DNA of 64,000 bases from Musa acuminata AAA Group (Eukaryota; Streptophyta; Magnoliopsida; Zingiberales; Musaceae): assembly GCF_036884655.1 (NCBI RefSeq), contig NC_088345.1, positions 28,499,501-28,563,500 on the forward strand, written 5' to 3'. A program made the position numbers and the translations under genes. Of the stretch, positions 10,561 through 22,177 are shown in pieces. Within the stretch, counting starts at the first letter, position 1. Each line of letters opens with the position of its first letter. The notes beneath the pieces were generated by a model. It was not told where the DNA came from. It searched no databases and was given only the letters and a program-made list of their open reading frames with translations.

Positions 10561-10565
10561 CTTTT

Positions 10566-10578
10566 AAGGAGGGGAGAG
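10566..10578 (+). promoter_or_regulatory. B: polypurine tract
   Basis: AAGGAGGGGAGAG immediately precedes the TGTAATATC of the 3' LTR. The same tract precedes C's LTR2 and LTR3. Confidence 0.8.
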
Positions 10579-11464
10579 TGTAATATCTCTCACTTTTGAA
10601 AATTATTAATAAGGATTTATATGTAAATTTGAGGACCTATATGTAAATATAAAAATTTCAAGGACTAAACTGCTAAGTTGCAAAATGAAAAGAAAATAAA
10701 GAAAACCGAAAATTTGGGTCTTATCCCACCGCCTCCCATGCACTCGCTGTTTCTTTCGAGAAACAGAGAGGAGCGGTGCGGCGTGAGGAGTGAAGAAAAG
10801 AAGAAGAAGAGGGAAAAGAAGAGAGGAGGAAGAAGAGAGGAAGAAGAGAGGGAGAAGAGAAGAAGAAGAAGAGGTGGCTGCAGCGAGGGCTGCACCGAGG
10901 AGCTGTGGGGCGTGGGGAGAAGAAGAGAGGAAGAAGAGGGAGAAGAGAAGAAGAAGAAGAAGAAGAAGAAGAGAGGAGGATAGCTACGGCAAGGCTGCAG
11001 CGAGGAGGTGTGTGGCGTTGGGGAGGAAAAGGGAAGAGAAGAAAAGAAGGAGAAGAAGAGGGAAAAGAGAGGGATGAGGGAGAGGAGCGAGAGGTGGCAG
11101 CAGCTAGGGCTGTAGCACCTCTGTTTCCTGCAGGTGGAAATAGAGGAGAGGTGTGGGGCATTCGAAGAGGAGAAGAAGAAGAAGAGGAAAAGAAGAGGAA
11201 GAGGAAGCAGGAGAAGAGGTTGTGATACCTCTGTTTCCTGCAGAGGAAACAGAGGAGGGAAGTAGAAGAGGAGAAGAAGAAGAGAAGGGAAAGGAGGAGC
11301 CACGGCCGCGGCGGTGGAAGCTGCAGCTGGAAGAGAAGGAGAGGAAGAGATGGTGAGGAAGAAGAGAAGAAGTAGAAGCGGGTGAAGAGGCGGCACCTCT
11401 GTTTCCTGCAGGAGGAAACAGAGGAAAGGAGGTGCTGTTCGTCGGGGAGAAGAAGGGGAGGAAG
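10579..11464 (+). repeat. B: 3' LTR, left part
   Basis: This matches 4733-5638 of the 5' LTR. It ends at the D insertion, with TSD GGAAG at 11460-11464. It carries its own hairpins at 11118-11146, 11228-11255 and 11396-11424. The purine tract has shorter GAA runs than the 5' LTR. Confidence 0.9.
11228..11255. repeat. B 3' LTR: hairpin that is half-lost in the 5' LTR
   Basis: Perfect 11-bp arms (CCTCTGTTTCC/GGAAACAGAGG) flank the loop TGCAGA. The equivalent site at 5408 kept only the left arm. Companion hairpins are at 11118-11146 (one arm mismatch) and 11396-11424. A related stem with GCTGTTTC and GAAACAG arms is at 10746-10766. Confidence 0.75.
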
Positions 11465-11877
11465 TGTCACGCCCCCCCCGAATTTAATATTTCAAGATTG
11501 ATAAATTTAATTCGGCAAACAATCCAGGATCCAATCACACATTTGATGTAATTAAGAAAAACATTCAAGTCATTTACCTCGACAATCCACAATTTACAAG
11601 ACCTATGTAATTTATAATCATACATCATGTCACTAGTTGTTTCTTAAAATCCAAAAGCAACTTAACTAAACCAGAACTATATCATAAATCCATAAGCGCG
11701 GCAATTAATGCAATCACAAAGCCAACATGTACTACATGTTTATATCAGTACACAGTTTAAACTTAACATTTCCAAAATCCTAACGTAAGAGGTACATTTC
11801 AAATATTTACAAGATACATCAATCTAGATTTGTCATTGATATTTCATTACACCCAAAAAAAGAACTTATACAACATC
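11465..11877 (-). repeat. D: left part (3' end of the LTR in sense)
   Basis: 413 bp align inverted with the last part of the C LTR (for example the CTGTGCAGTTTATAATC-type stretch). It ends in the ACATC TSD of C at 11873-11877. The poly-C run near the edge (11471-11479) is longer than in C. Confidence 0.85.
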
Positions 11878-13751
11878 TGTAACATCCCCCATTTAAAAAA
11901 AAAAAAAAAAAAATTAGTAAATGCTTGTTTGTAAATATGAGGATTATTTAATAATTTTTTTATTAAATAATAAATGATTAAATATTTATGGCTAGGGACC
12001 TAAGAGTAAATATTAGAAGTTTGATATAATTTATTAAAGATTCAGATTTAAGTTAAATAATAAAAATAAAAATAAAAATAGTGGACATGTGTCACTAGCT
12101 AACCTAATGGTGCCACCTAAGTTTGCTCTAAGGATGACACCTAGCATTTTTCATGCATGCTTGCCACCTTGTAACTTTGCAACCCTTGTGTTAACCAAAA
12201 TGTAATTAAATAAGAGATTAAAGGAGAAACTAAATGTAACCTTCAGATACTGCAGCCAACGTGAGTTAAGAAGAGAAGAGAAGGGAAGAAGGAGAAGAAG
12301 AAGAGGAATTGAAGAAGAAGCTTTGATTGAGGTTTTGCATCAACTCCCCCCCATTTGGGAATCAAATTTGCTTAAGGCAAGTGTTCTAATCTCTTCCTAC
12401 AGAATTCCTAATCTCTGTTTTCCTTTTAATTCTTCATAATGCAAAAGATTTCAGCTTAGTACCAAACCGTTCTTTCCTTTTGATACAAAGCCATGAATCT
12501 GAAATTTTTCGGTAATCTGACTTCTGTACATTGTTTTTGATCTAACTTTTAGCAATAAACTCTGATTTAGGTAAAACCTATTCCATTTGAAAGTAGACTC
12601 AAATATCTTTATTTTGACACTAAGATTGAATGATTTGGAGTTTAAATGCCTACTAAGACTTCTGTTTCAATTAACCCTACAGATTCTGCAAAATAGAGAC
12701 TGAAATTTCTGACCTCTTGTTGCTTAACTACTTATAACTTTATACTGTGAACTCAGATTCATACAAAGTATGATTTATTCGAAGCTAGACTCAAAATGAT
12801 TTCTTTATATACCTGATTTGAAATTTTCGGATAATAATTGCTAACTAAAACATCTGCTTTCATCGACCCAATGAATTCAGTAAAACAGAGCAAATATTTT
12901 CAGACCTTTGGCTACGAAATTATCTGTAACTCCCTGTTGTAAATTCCAATTCTTGTCAAACTTAATTTGCCTAAAATTAGATTGATAAAGCTTTCTAATG
13001 ACACATATTTTGCATAAATTGGAGTATAATTGGTTATCGAAATAGTTCATACAATGTCCCTATCAAATTCTGCCAGAATCGAGCTTTGGTCGATTTCGGC
13101 TCTTCTTGTTTCTTCTCTTTGGAAATTGATTTCGGCAAACACTCTTCAGTTAAGCTTTACATTATTACCTTGAATTCCTGTATACTTTTGTCCTTTATTT
13201 ATTTGTTTGTAGCTATCATCTAAAGTTCATGTTTTCAGCATAATGATTCGGCACATGCATCCCATTGTTCCGCATTTGCTTTCGATATGTGCCAATTCCA
13301 GTTTCATTTCTTTGGACATTGAATTCATCTAACTTTCTTATTTCAATTGAGCCATATGTGATTTCTTGAAATCCTTGTATACTCCTGCTTTTGTTTCCTT
13401 TTAAATCTGAATACATTTGTGAAAGATTATGTTTGTATCGTATTGACTCGAAAGGCATATGTACATTTCGTTGTTCCGCATGTGCTTCTGATATGTGTCA
13501 ATGTTATTGTTCATACTACCCTTTTGTACTCTGGTGTCTTGTGGGATATTGTGAACCTTTGCCAGAAATGGTAAAGGGAGTTATGCTTAGAGCCCGCGAT
13601 TGCTCTGCCGGCCCCATTGACTTCACTCAGACGTGGGTGGATGGAGCTCCCAGACGTGGGAGACTTATGCTTGGTGGTCATCCAGAAATGGATGGACCAT
13701 ATTATGTTATGATCCCACTTCACCTTCTATCTGTTTGATATAAAATTCAAA

Positions 13752-13876
13752 GCCGACCTAGCACTTGGGCAGGGTGAGAGGGCTCGAGTAGGAAAGGGCT
13801 ACCCGTGGATGGAGTCGAGAACTCATCACGGCGTGGAGCCACCACTGAGTTAATCCTCACATGCACTATGCTAGAG
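13752..13876 (+). repeat. C LTR1: captured TRIM-derived segment
   Basis: About 125 bp from GCCGACCTAGCA to CACTATGCTAGAG match, inverted, the internal region of TRIM element M (3440-3552), with extra bases around GGATGGAGTCGAG. D and B lack it at the corresponding place. LTR2 and LTR3 have it at 17431-17555 and 21108-21232. No TRIM LTRs accompany it. Confidence 0.75.
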
Positions 13877-14308
13877 TACGACGTTTGAGCTTCTATTTCA
13901 TATTTGTTCTTTGATATGTTCTGAAATGCTTCTTATGCTTCCGAAATATTTCCATATGCCATTGATACGTTCTGAAGCATTTCATTCACCATTGATATGT
14001 TCCGAACTGTTTCGTATGCCATAGATATCCAAAATGCTCCTTACGTCTTTGTTATGCCTTGAAATTATCAAATGTCATCGATATGCTCCTTATACCAATG
14101 ATATGCTCCAATTTCCTTTCTCCTATTGTTATGTCTAATGCCTGTTTTTGAACAAGGTAAACCTTTGTGATTTTATATCAAATAAGATGACTTCAAATGA
14201 ACACTTGTATTTCTGCTTTTGTTATCTTGATACTAAGCCTGCTTGAACTTCTCCTATCGCCATGGATATGTCAGTCGCTTGCTGAGCTCTTTATGCTCAC
14301 CCCGTTGC

Positions 14309-14316
14309 TATATAAA
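14309..14316 (+). promoter_or_regulatory. C LTR1: TATA box
   Basis: TATATAAA follows CTCACCCCGTTGC. The same box is in LTR2 (17988-17995) and LTR3 (21665-21672), at the position matching B's box. Confidence 0.55.
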
Positions 14317-14820
14317 TTTTTCAGGGTAGCTTGTTATGTTCTGAAAATCTAGAATTGGGTTGAGGCGGTGGAAAGCTAGAAGATTTTGGGGCAAATCTTT
14401 CATAATTAATAAGTTGATATTGTATAAGTTCTTTTGTGTGTATCAACGACAAATCTAGATTGATGTATCTTGTAAATATTTGGAAAGTACCTCTTGTGTT
14501 GGGATTTTGGGAATGTTAAAGTTTAAACTGTGTAATGATATAAACATGTAATACATATTGGTTTTGTGATTGTATAGATTGCTACGCTTATGGATTTATG
14601 ATGTGGTTATGGTTTAGTTGAGTTGGCTTTGGATTTTGTGAATCATTAAGTGATATTATACTATGATTATAAACTGCACAGGTTTTATGAATTGGAAAAT
14701 TATAGATATGAATGACCTGAATGTTTTCTCAGTATCCTCAAATGTGTGAACGGATCCTGGAATGAATTGTTGTTGAATTATAATACAAAAGAAAAAAAAT
14801 TCAGCGGGGCGTGATAGTTA

Positions 14821-14833
14821 TGGTATCAGAGCA
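14821..14833 (+). promoter_or_regulatory. C: primer-binding site 1
   Basis: TGGTATCAGAGCA is a perfect tRNA-iMet complement, 4 bp after LTR1. The second copy is at 18500-18512. Confidence 0.85.
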
Positions 14834-15102
14834 TGGTTTGAGGATCACTGAAATATTTGATATGTTGACGTGGAAAATATATTGAGGTCTGGTGAACTAT
14901 AGTGATTGGTGAAAATTTTCTTTGATGCATTTTAGGAATCTAGGATGACGAGGACATTTAGTCCTCCTACTTCATCTACTTTTGATTAATTAAGTGTGAT
15001 AAAAGATTTGATCGGGGATATTAAATCAGAGTGGCTCAGTAGAAGCATGGTGAACCTAATACATTGGTAGCAAAAAAAAAAAAAAAAAAAAAATTAGAAA
15101 TG

Positions 15103-15536
15103 AATCAGAATGTGATAATAAGAGGGTCAAGACATAATCGATTTGAAAAGGGAAGTCACCACAAAAGATTTATTGGACCTTTTGAGATTTTTGAGAGGGT
15201 TGGTTCTGTCGCTTACAAGGTTGCCTTACCACCATCGATGTGTCATATTCATGATATATTTCATGTGTCAATGCTCAGAAAGTATATACCTGATCCCTCT
15301 CATGTCATTGAGTATGAGCCGATTGTGATTGAGAAAGACTTATTTTGCAAGGAAGAGCCCATTTAGATTATTGATAAAAAAGAGAAGATCTTAAGAAATA
15401 GAATCATTACTCTGGTTAAAGTAATTTGGAAGCATCATTCTACAAATGAAACGACCTGGGAGCTAGAGGAAGAAATGAAGAAAGTTTATCCACATCTTTT
15501 CGTCGAAAGAGGTATGACAAATTTAGAGGACTAAAT
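15103..15536 (+). pseudogene. C: integrase C-terminal/chromodomain-side remnant, copy 1
   Basis: The frame has HKRFIGPFEIFERVGSVAYK, then ALPPSM, IHDIFHVSMLRKYIPDP and YEPIVIE. After an in-frame UAG (15364-15366) it continues with LVKVIWKHH, ETTWELEEEM and YPHLF. These are the GPF/Y-like and chromodomain-side landmarks of Tekay/Del integrase. The catalytic D,D35E core is absent, so it cannot integrate. Confidence 0.85.
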
Positions 15537-15557
15537 TTTCTTTTAAGGAGGGGAGAG

Positions 15558-18495
15558 TGTAACATCCCCCATTTAAAAAAAAAAAAAAAAAATTAGTAAA
15601 TGCTTGTTTGTAAATATGAGGATTATTTAATAATTTTTTTATTAAATAATAAATGATTAAATATTTATGGCTAGGGACCTAAGAGTAAATATTAGAAGTT
15701 TGATATAATTTATTAAAGATTCAGATTTAAGTTAAATAATAAAAATAAAAATAAAAATAGTGGACATGTGTCACTAGCTAACCTAATGGTGCCACCTAAG
15801 TTTGCTCTAAGGATGACACCTAGCATTTTTCATGCATGCTTGCCACCTTGTAACTTTGCAACCCTTGTGTTAACCAAAATGTAATTAAATAAGAGATTAA
15901 AGGAGAAACTAAATGTAACCTTCAGATACTGCAGCCAACGTGAGTTAAGAAGAGAAGAGAAGGGAAGAAGGAGAAGAAGAAGAGGAATTGAAGAAGAAGC
16001 TTTGATTGAGGTTTTGCATCAACTCCCCCCCATTTGGGAATCAAATTTGCTTAAGGCAAGTGTTCTAATCTCTTCTTACAGAATTCCTAATCTCTGTTTT
16101 CCTTTTAATTCTTCATAATGCAAAAGATTTCAGCTTAGTACCAAACCGTTCTTTCCTTTTGATACAAAGCCATGAATCTGAAATTTTTCGGTAATCTGAC
16201 TTCTGTACATTGTTTTTGATCTAACTTTTAGCAATAAACTCTGATTTAGGTAAAACCTATTCCATTTGAAAGTAGACTCAAATATCTTTATTTTGACACT
16301 AAGATTGAATGATTTGGAGTTTAAATGCCTACTAAGACTTCTATTTCAATTAACCCTACAGATTCTGCAAAATAGAGACTGAAATTTCTGACCTCTTGTT
16401 GCTTAACTACTTATAACTTTATACTGTGAACTCAGATTCATACAAAGTATGATTTATTCGAAGCTAGACTCAAAATGCTTTCTTTATATACCTGATTTGA
16501 AATTTTCGGATAATAATTGCTAACTAAAACATCTGCTTTCATCGACCCAATGAATTCAGTAAAACAGAGCAAATATTTTCAGACCTTTGGCTACGAAATT
16601 ATCTGTAACTCCCTGTTGTAAATTCCAATTCTTGTCAAACTTAATTTGCCTAAAATTAGATTGATAAAGCTTTCTAATGACACATATTTTGCATAAATTG
16701 GAGTATAATTGGTTATCGAAATAGTTCATACAATGTCCCTATCAAATTCTGCCAGAATCGAGCTTTGGTCGATTTCGGCTCTTCTTGTTTCTTCTCTTTG
16801 GAAATTGATTTCGGCAAACACTCTTCAGTTAAGCTTTACATTATTACCTTGAATTCCTGTATACTTTTGTCCTTTATTTATTTGTTTGCAGCTATCATCT
16901 AAAGTTCATGTTTTCAGCATAATGATTCGGCACATGCATCCCATTGTTCCGCATTTGCTTTCGATATGTGCCAATTCCAGTTTCATTTCTTTGGACATTG
17001 AATTCATCTAACTTTCTTATTTCAATTGAGCCATATGTGATTTCTTGAAATCCTTGTATACTCCTGCTTTTGTTTGCTTTTAAATCTGAATACATTTGTG
17101 AAAGATTATGTTTGTATCGTATTGACTCGAAAGGCATATGTACATTTCGTTGTTCCGCATGTGCTTCTGATATGTGTCAATGTTATTGTTCATACTACCC
17201 TTTTGTACTCTGGTGTCTTGTGGGATATTGTGAACCTTTGCCAGAAATGGTAAAGGGAGTTATGCTTAGAGCCCGCGATTGCTCTGCCGGCCCCATTGAC
17301 TTCACTCATACGTGGGTGGATGGAGCTCCCAGACGTGGGAGACTTATGCTTGGTGGTCATCCAGAAATGGATGGACCATATTATGTTATGATCCCACTTC
17401 ACCTTCTATCTGTTTGATATAAAATTCAAAGCCGACCTAGCACTTGGGCAGGGTGAGAGGGCTCGAGTAGGAAAGGGCTACCCGTGGATGGAGTCGAGAA
17501 CTCATCACGGCGTGGAGCCACCACTGAGTTAATCCTCACATGCACTATGCTAGAGTACGACGTTTGAGCTTCTATTTCATATTTGTTCTTTGATATGTTC
17601 TGAAATGCTTCTTATGCTTCCGAAATATTTCCATATGCCATTGATACGTTCTGAAGCATTTCATTCACCATTGATATGTTCCGAACTGTTTCGTATGCCA
17701 TAGATATCCAAAATGCTCCTTACGTCTTTGTTATGCCTTGAAATTATCAAATGTCATCGATATGCTCCTTATACCAATGATATGCTCCAATTTCCTTTCT
17801 CCTATTGTTTTGTCTAATGCCTGTTTTTGAACAAGGTAAACCTTTGTGATTTTATATCAAATAAGATGACTTCAAATGAACACTTGTATTTCTGCTTTTG
17901 TTATCTTGATACTAAGCCTTCTTGAACTTCTCCTAACGCCATGGATATGTTAGTCGCTTGCTGAGCTCTTTATGCTCACCCCGTTGCTATATAAATTTTT
18001 CAGGGTAGCTTGTTATGTTCTGAAAATCTAGAATTGGGTTGAGGCGGTGGAAAGCTAGAAGATTTTGGGGCAAATCTTTCGTAATTAATAAGTTGATATT
18101 GTATAAGTTCTTTTGTGTGTATCAACGACAAATCTAGATTGATGTATCTTGTAAATATTTGGAAAGTACCTCTTGTGTTGGGATTTTGGGAATGTTAAAG
18201 TTTAAACTGTGTAATGATATAAACATGTAATACATGTTGGTTTTGTGATTGTATAGATTGCTACGCTTATGGATTTATGATGTGGTTATGGTTTAGTTGA
18301 GTTGGCTTTGGATTTTGTGAATCATTAAGTGATATTATACTATGATTATAAACTGCACAGGTTTTATGAATTGGAAAATTATAGATATGAATGACCTGAA
18401 TGTTTTCTCAGTATCCTCAAATGTGTGAACCGATCCTGGAATGAATTGTTGTTGAATTATAATACAAAAGAAAAAAAATTCAGCGGGGCGTGATA
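15558..18495 (+). repeat. C: LTR2 (2938 bp), a mosaic of LTR1 and LTR3
   Basis: It shares G-to-A or similar variants with LTR3 against LTR1 at five sites (16343, 16478, 16889, 18081 and 18236). Near its 3' end it shares with LTR1 the GAAAAAAAATTC stretch and the TGATA end (T at 18494), against LTR3's GAAAACAAATTC and TGACA. Private changes include 16075 and CATACG near 17308. The A run is 18. Confidence 0.9.
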
Positions 18496-19237
18496 GTTAT
18501 GGTATCAGAGCATGGTTTGAGGATCACTGAAATATTTGATATGTTGACGTGGAAAATATATTGAGGTCTGGTGAACTATAGTGATTGGTGAAAATTTTCT
18601 TTGATGCATTTTAGGAATCTAGGATGACGAGGACATTTAGTCCTCCTACTTCATCTACTTTTGATTAATTAAGTGCGATAAAAGATTTGATCGGGGATAT
18701 TAAATCAGAGTGGCTCAGTAGAAGCATGGTGAACCTAATACATTGGTAGCAAAAAAAAAAAAAAAAAAAAAAATTAGAAATGAATCAGAATGTGATAATA
18801 AGAGGGTCAAGACATAATCGATTTGAAAAGGGAAGTCACCACAAAAGATTTATTGGACCTTTTGAGATTTTTGAGAGGGTTGGTTCTGTCGCTTACAAGG
18901 TTGCCTTACCACCATCGATGTGTCATATTCATGATATATTTCATGTGTCAATGCTCAGAAAGTATATACCTGATCCCTCTCATGTCATTGAGTATGAGCC
19001 GATTGTGATTGAGAAAGACTTATTTTACAAGGAAGAGCCCATTTAGATTATTGATAAAAAAGAGAAGATCTTAAGAAATAGAATCATTACTCTGGTTAAA
19101 GTAATTTGGAAGCATCATTCTACAAATGAAACGACCTGGGAGCTAGAGGAAGAAATGAAGAAAGTTTATCCACATCTTTTCGTCGAAAGAGGTATGACAA
19201 ATTTAGAGGACTAAATTTTCTTTTAAGGAGGGGAGAG
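18496..19237 (+). other. C: internal region 2 (742 bp)
   Basis: This is a near-identical copy of internal 1: primer site (18500-18512), 23-A run, integrase tail and polypurine tract (19225-19237). It has G-to-A at 19027, which changes a Cys codon to Tyr in the remnant frame, and C at 18676. Confidence 0.9.
18780..19216 (+). pseudogene. C: integrase C-terminal remnant, copy 2
   Basis: It has the same frame and the same UAG after KEEPI (19044-19046) as copy 1. Both copies carry the stop, so the stop predates the tandem duplication. Confidence 0.85.
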
Positions 19238-22172
19238 TGTAACATCCCCCATTTAAAAAAAAAAAAAAATTAGTAAATGCTTGTTTGTAAATATGAGGAT
19301 TATTTAATAATTTTTTTATTAAATAATAAATGATTAAATATTTATGGCTAGGGACCTAAGAGTAAATATTAGAAGTTTGATATAATTTATTAAAGATTCA
19401 GATTTAAGTTAAATAATAAAAATAAAAATAAAAATAGTGGACATGTGTCACTAGCTAACCTAATGGTGCCACCTAAGTTTGCTCTAAGGATGACACCTAG
19501 CATTTTTCATGCATGCTTGCCACCTTGTAACTTTGCAACCCTTGTGTTAACCAAAATGTAATTAAATAAGAGATTAAAGGAGAAACTAAATGTAACCTTC
19601 AGATACTGCAGCCAACGTGAGTTAAGAAGAGAAGAGAAGGGAAGAAGGAGAAGAAGAAGAGGAATTGAAGAAGAAGCTTTGATTGAGGTTTTGCATCAAC
19701 TCCCCCCCATTTGGGAATCAAATTTGCTTAAGGCAAGTGTTCTAATCTCTTCCTACAGAATTCCTAATCTCTGTTTTCCTTTTAATTCTTCATAATGCAA
19801 AAGATTTCAGCTTAGTACCAAACCGTTCTTTCCTTTTGATACAAAGCCATGAATCTGAAATTTTTCGGTAATCTGACTTCTGTACATTGTTTTTGATCTA
19901 ACTTTTAGCAATAAACTCTGATTTAGGTAAAACCTATTCCATTTGAAAGTAGACTCAAATATCTTTATTTTGACACTAAGATTGAATGATTTGGAGTTTA
20001 AATGTCTACTAAGACTTCTATTTCAATTAACCCTACAGATTCTGCAAAATAGAGACTGAAATTTCTGACCTCTTGTTGCTTAACTACTTATAACTTTATA
20101 CTGTGAACTCAGATTCATACAAAGTATGATTTATTCGAAGCTAGACTCAAAATGCTTTCTTTATATACCTGATTTGAAATTTTCGGATAATAATTGCTAA
20201 CTAAAACATCTGCTTTCATCGACCCAATGAATTCAGTAAAACAGAGCAAATATTTTCAGACCTTTGGCTACGAAATTATCTGTAACTCCCTGTTGTAAAT
20301 TCCAATTCTTGTTAAACTTAATTTTCCTAAAATTAGATTGATAAAGCTTTCTAATGACACATATTTTGCATAAATTGGAGTATAATTGGTTATCGAAATA
20401 GTTCATACAATGTCCCTATCAAATTCTGCCAGAATCGAGCTTTGGTCGATTTCGGCTCTTCTTGTTTCTTCTCTTTGGAAATTGATTTCGGCAAACACTC
20501 TTCAGTTAAGCTTTACATTATTACCTTGAATTCCTGTATACTTTTGTCCTTTATTTATTTGTTTGCAGCTATCATCTAAAGTTCATGTTTTCAGCATAAT
20601 GATTCGGCACATGCATCCCATTGTTCCGCATTTGCTTTCGATATGTGCCAATTCCAGTTTCATTTCTTTGGACATTGAATTCATCTAACTTTCTTATTTC
20701 AATTGAGCCATATGTGATTTCTTGAAATCCTTGTATACTCCTGCTTTTGTTTCCTTTTAAATCTGAATACATTTGTGAAAGATTATGTTTGTATCGTATT
20801 GACTCGAAAGGCATATGTACATTTCGTTGTTCCGCATGTGCTTCTGATATGTGTCAATGTTATTGTTCATACTACCCTTTTGTACTCTGGTGTCTTGTGG
20901 GATATTGTGAACCTTTGCCAGAAATGGTAAAGGGAGTTATGCTTAGAGCCCGCGATTGCTCTGCCGGCCCCATTGACTTCACTCAGACGTGGGTGGATGG
21001 AGCTCCCAGACGTGGGAGACTTATGCTTGGTGGTCATCCAGAAATGGATGGACCATATTATGTTATGATCCCACTTCACCTTCTATCTGTTTGATATAAA
21101 ATTCAAAGCCGACCTAGCACTTGGGCAGGGTGAGAGGGCTCGAGTAGGAAAGGGCTACCCGTGGATGGAGTCGAGAACTCATCATGGCGTGGAGCCACCA
21201 CTGAGTTAATCCTCACATGCACTATGCTAGAGTACGACGTTTGAGCTTCTATTTCATATTTGTTCTTTGATATGTTCTGAAATGCTTCTTATGCTTCCGA
21301 AATATTTCCATATGCCATTGATACGTTCTGAAGCATTTCATTCACCATTGATATGTTCCGAACTGTTTCGTATGCCATAGATATCCAAAATGCTCCTTAC
21401 GTCTTTGTTATGCCTTGAAATTATCAAATGTCATCGATATGCTCCTTATACCAATGATATGCTCCAATTTTCTTTCTCCTATTGTTATGTCTAATGCCTG
21501 TTTTTGAACAAGGTAAACCTTTGTGATTTTATATCAAATAAGATGACTTCAAATGAACACTTGTATTTCTGCTTTTGTTATCTTGATACTAAGCCTGCTT
21601 GAACTTCTCCTATCGCCATGGATATGTTAGTCGCTTGCTGAGCTCTTTATGCTCACCCCGTTGCTATATAAATTTTTCAGGGTAGCTTGTTATGTTCTGA
21701 AAATCTAGAATTGGGTTGAGGCGGTGGAAAGCTAGAAGATTTTGGGGCAAATCTTTCGTAATTAATAAGTTGATATTGTATAAGTTCTTTTGTGTGTATC
21801 AACGACAAATCTAGATTGATGTATCTTGTAAATATTTGGAAAGTACCTCTTGTGTTGGGATTTTGGGAATGTTAAAGGTTAAACTGTGTAATGATATAAA
21901 CATGTAATACATGTTGGTTTTGTGATTGTATAGATTGCTACGCTTATGGATTTATGATGTGGTTATGGTTTAGTTGAGTTGGCTTTGGATTTTGTGAATC
22001 ATTAAGTGATATTATACTATGATTATAAACTGCACAGGTTTTATGAATTGGAAAATTATAGATATGAATGACCTGAATGTTTTCTCAGTATCCTCAAATG
22101 TGTGAACGGATCCTGGAATGAATTGTTGTTGAATTATAATACAAAAGAAAACAAATTCAGCGGGGCGTGACA
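19238..22172 (+). repeat. C: LTR3 (2935 bp)
   Basis: The start is TGTAACATCC with a 15-A run, and the end is the canonical GGGCGTGACA at 22172, followed by the TSD ACATC. This is the only one of the three with an intact CA terminus. It contains the TRIM segment (21108-21232) and a TATA box (21665-21672). Confidence 0.93.
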
Positions 22173-22177
22173 ACATC

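Larger units (their letters stand above)
11878..14816 (+). repeat. C: LTR1 (2939 bp)
   Basis: It starts TGTAACATCCCCC, followed by a 19-A run, and ends GGGCGTGATA. The final CA has become TA (14815). It contains a short purine-rich stretch (about 12268-12320), the block shared with B (13555-13735), a TRIM-derived segment (13752-13876), a minisatellite (about 13890-14110) and a TATA box (14309-14316). Confidence 0.93.
14817..15557 (+). other. C: internal region 1 (741 bp)
   Basis: It contains the primer site (14821-14833), a short leader, a 22-A run (15072-15093), the integrase tail and the polypurine tract (15545-15557). All of gag, protease, RT, RNase H and most of integrase are missing. 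It differs from internal 2 at two substitutions (14997 and 15347) plus one A in the poly-A. Confidence 0.9.
11878..22172 (+). mobile_element. Element C: tandem three-LTR gypsy array
   Basis: The structure is LTR1 (11878-14816), internal 1 (14817-15557), LTR2 (15558-18495), internal 2 (18496-19237) and LTR3 (19238-22172). The repeat unit is about 3.68 kb and copies differ at only a handful of bases. One exact ACATC TSD pair (11873-11877 and 22173-22177) brackets the whole array, so it represents one insertion event that later expanded, or one insertion of a multimer. The interiors hold only a leader and an integrase C-terminal tail. Confidence 0.95.

Noticed and set aside
13391..13738. 115-aa ORF present three times (13391, 17070, 20747)
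   Set aside because: The copies are recent duplicates in the C LTRs, so repetition is not evidence of coding. D and B do not keep the frame. The block is better seen as a conserved LTR segment.
15072..15093. Poly-A runs in C as LINE/SINE tails
   Set aside because: They lie at fixed internal positions in both interiors and at the LTR starts, without target repeats around them.
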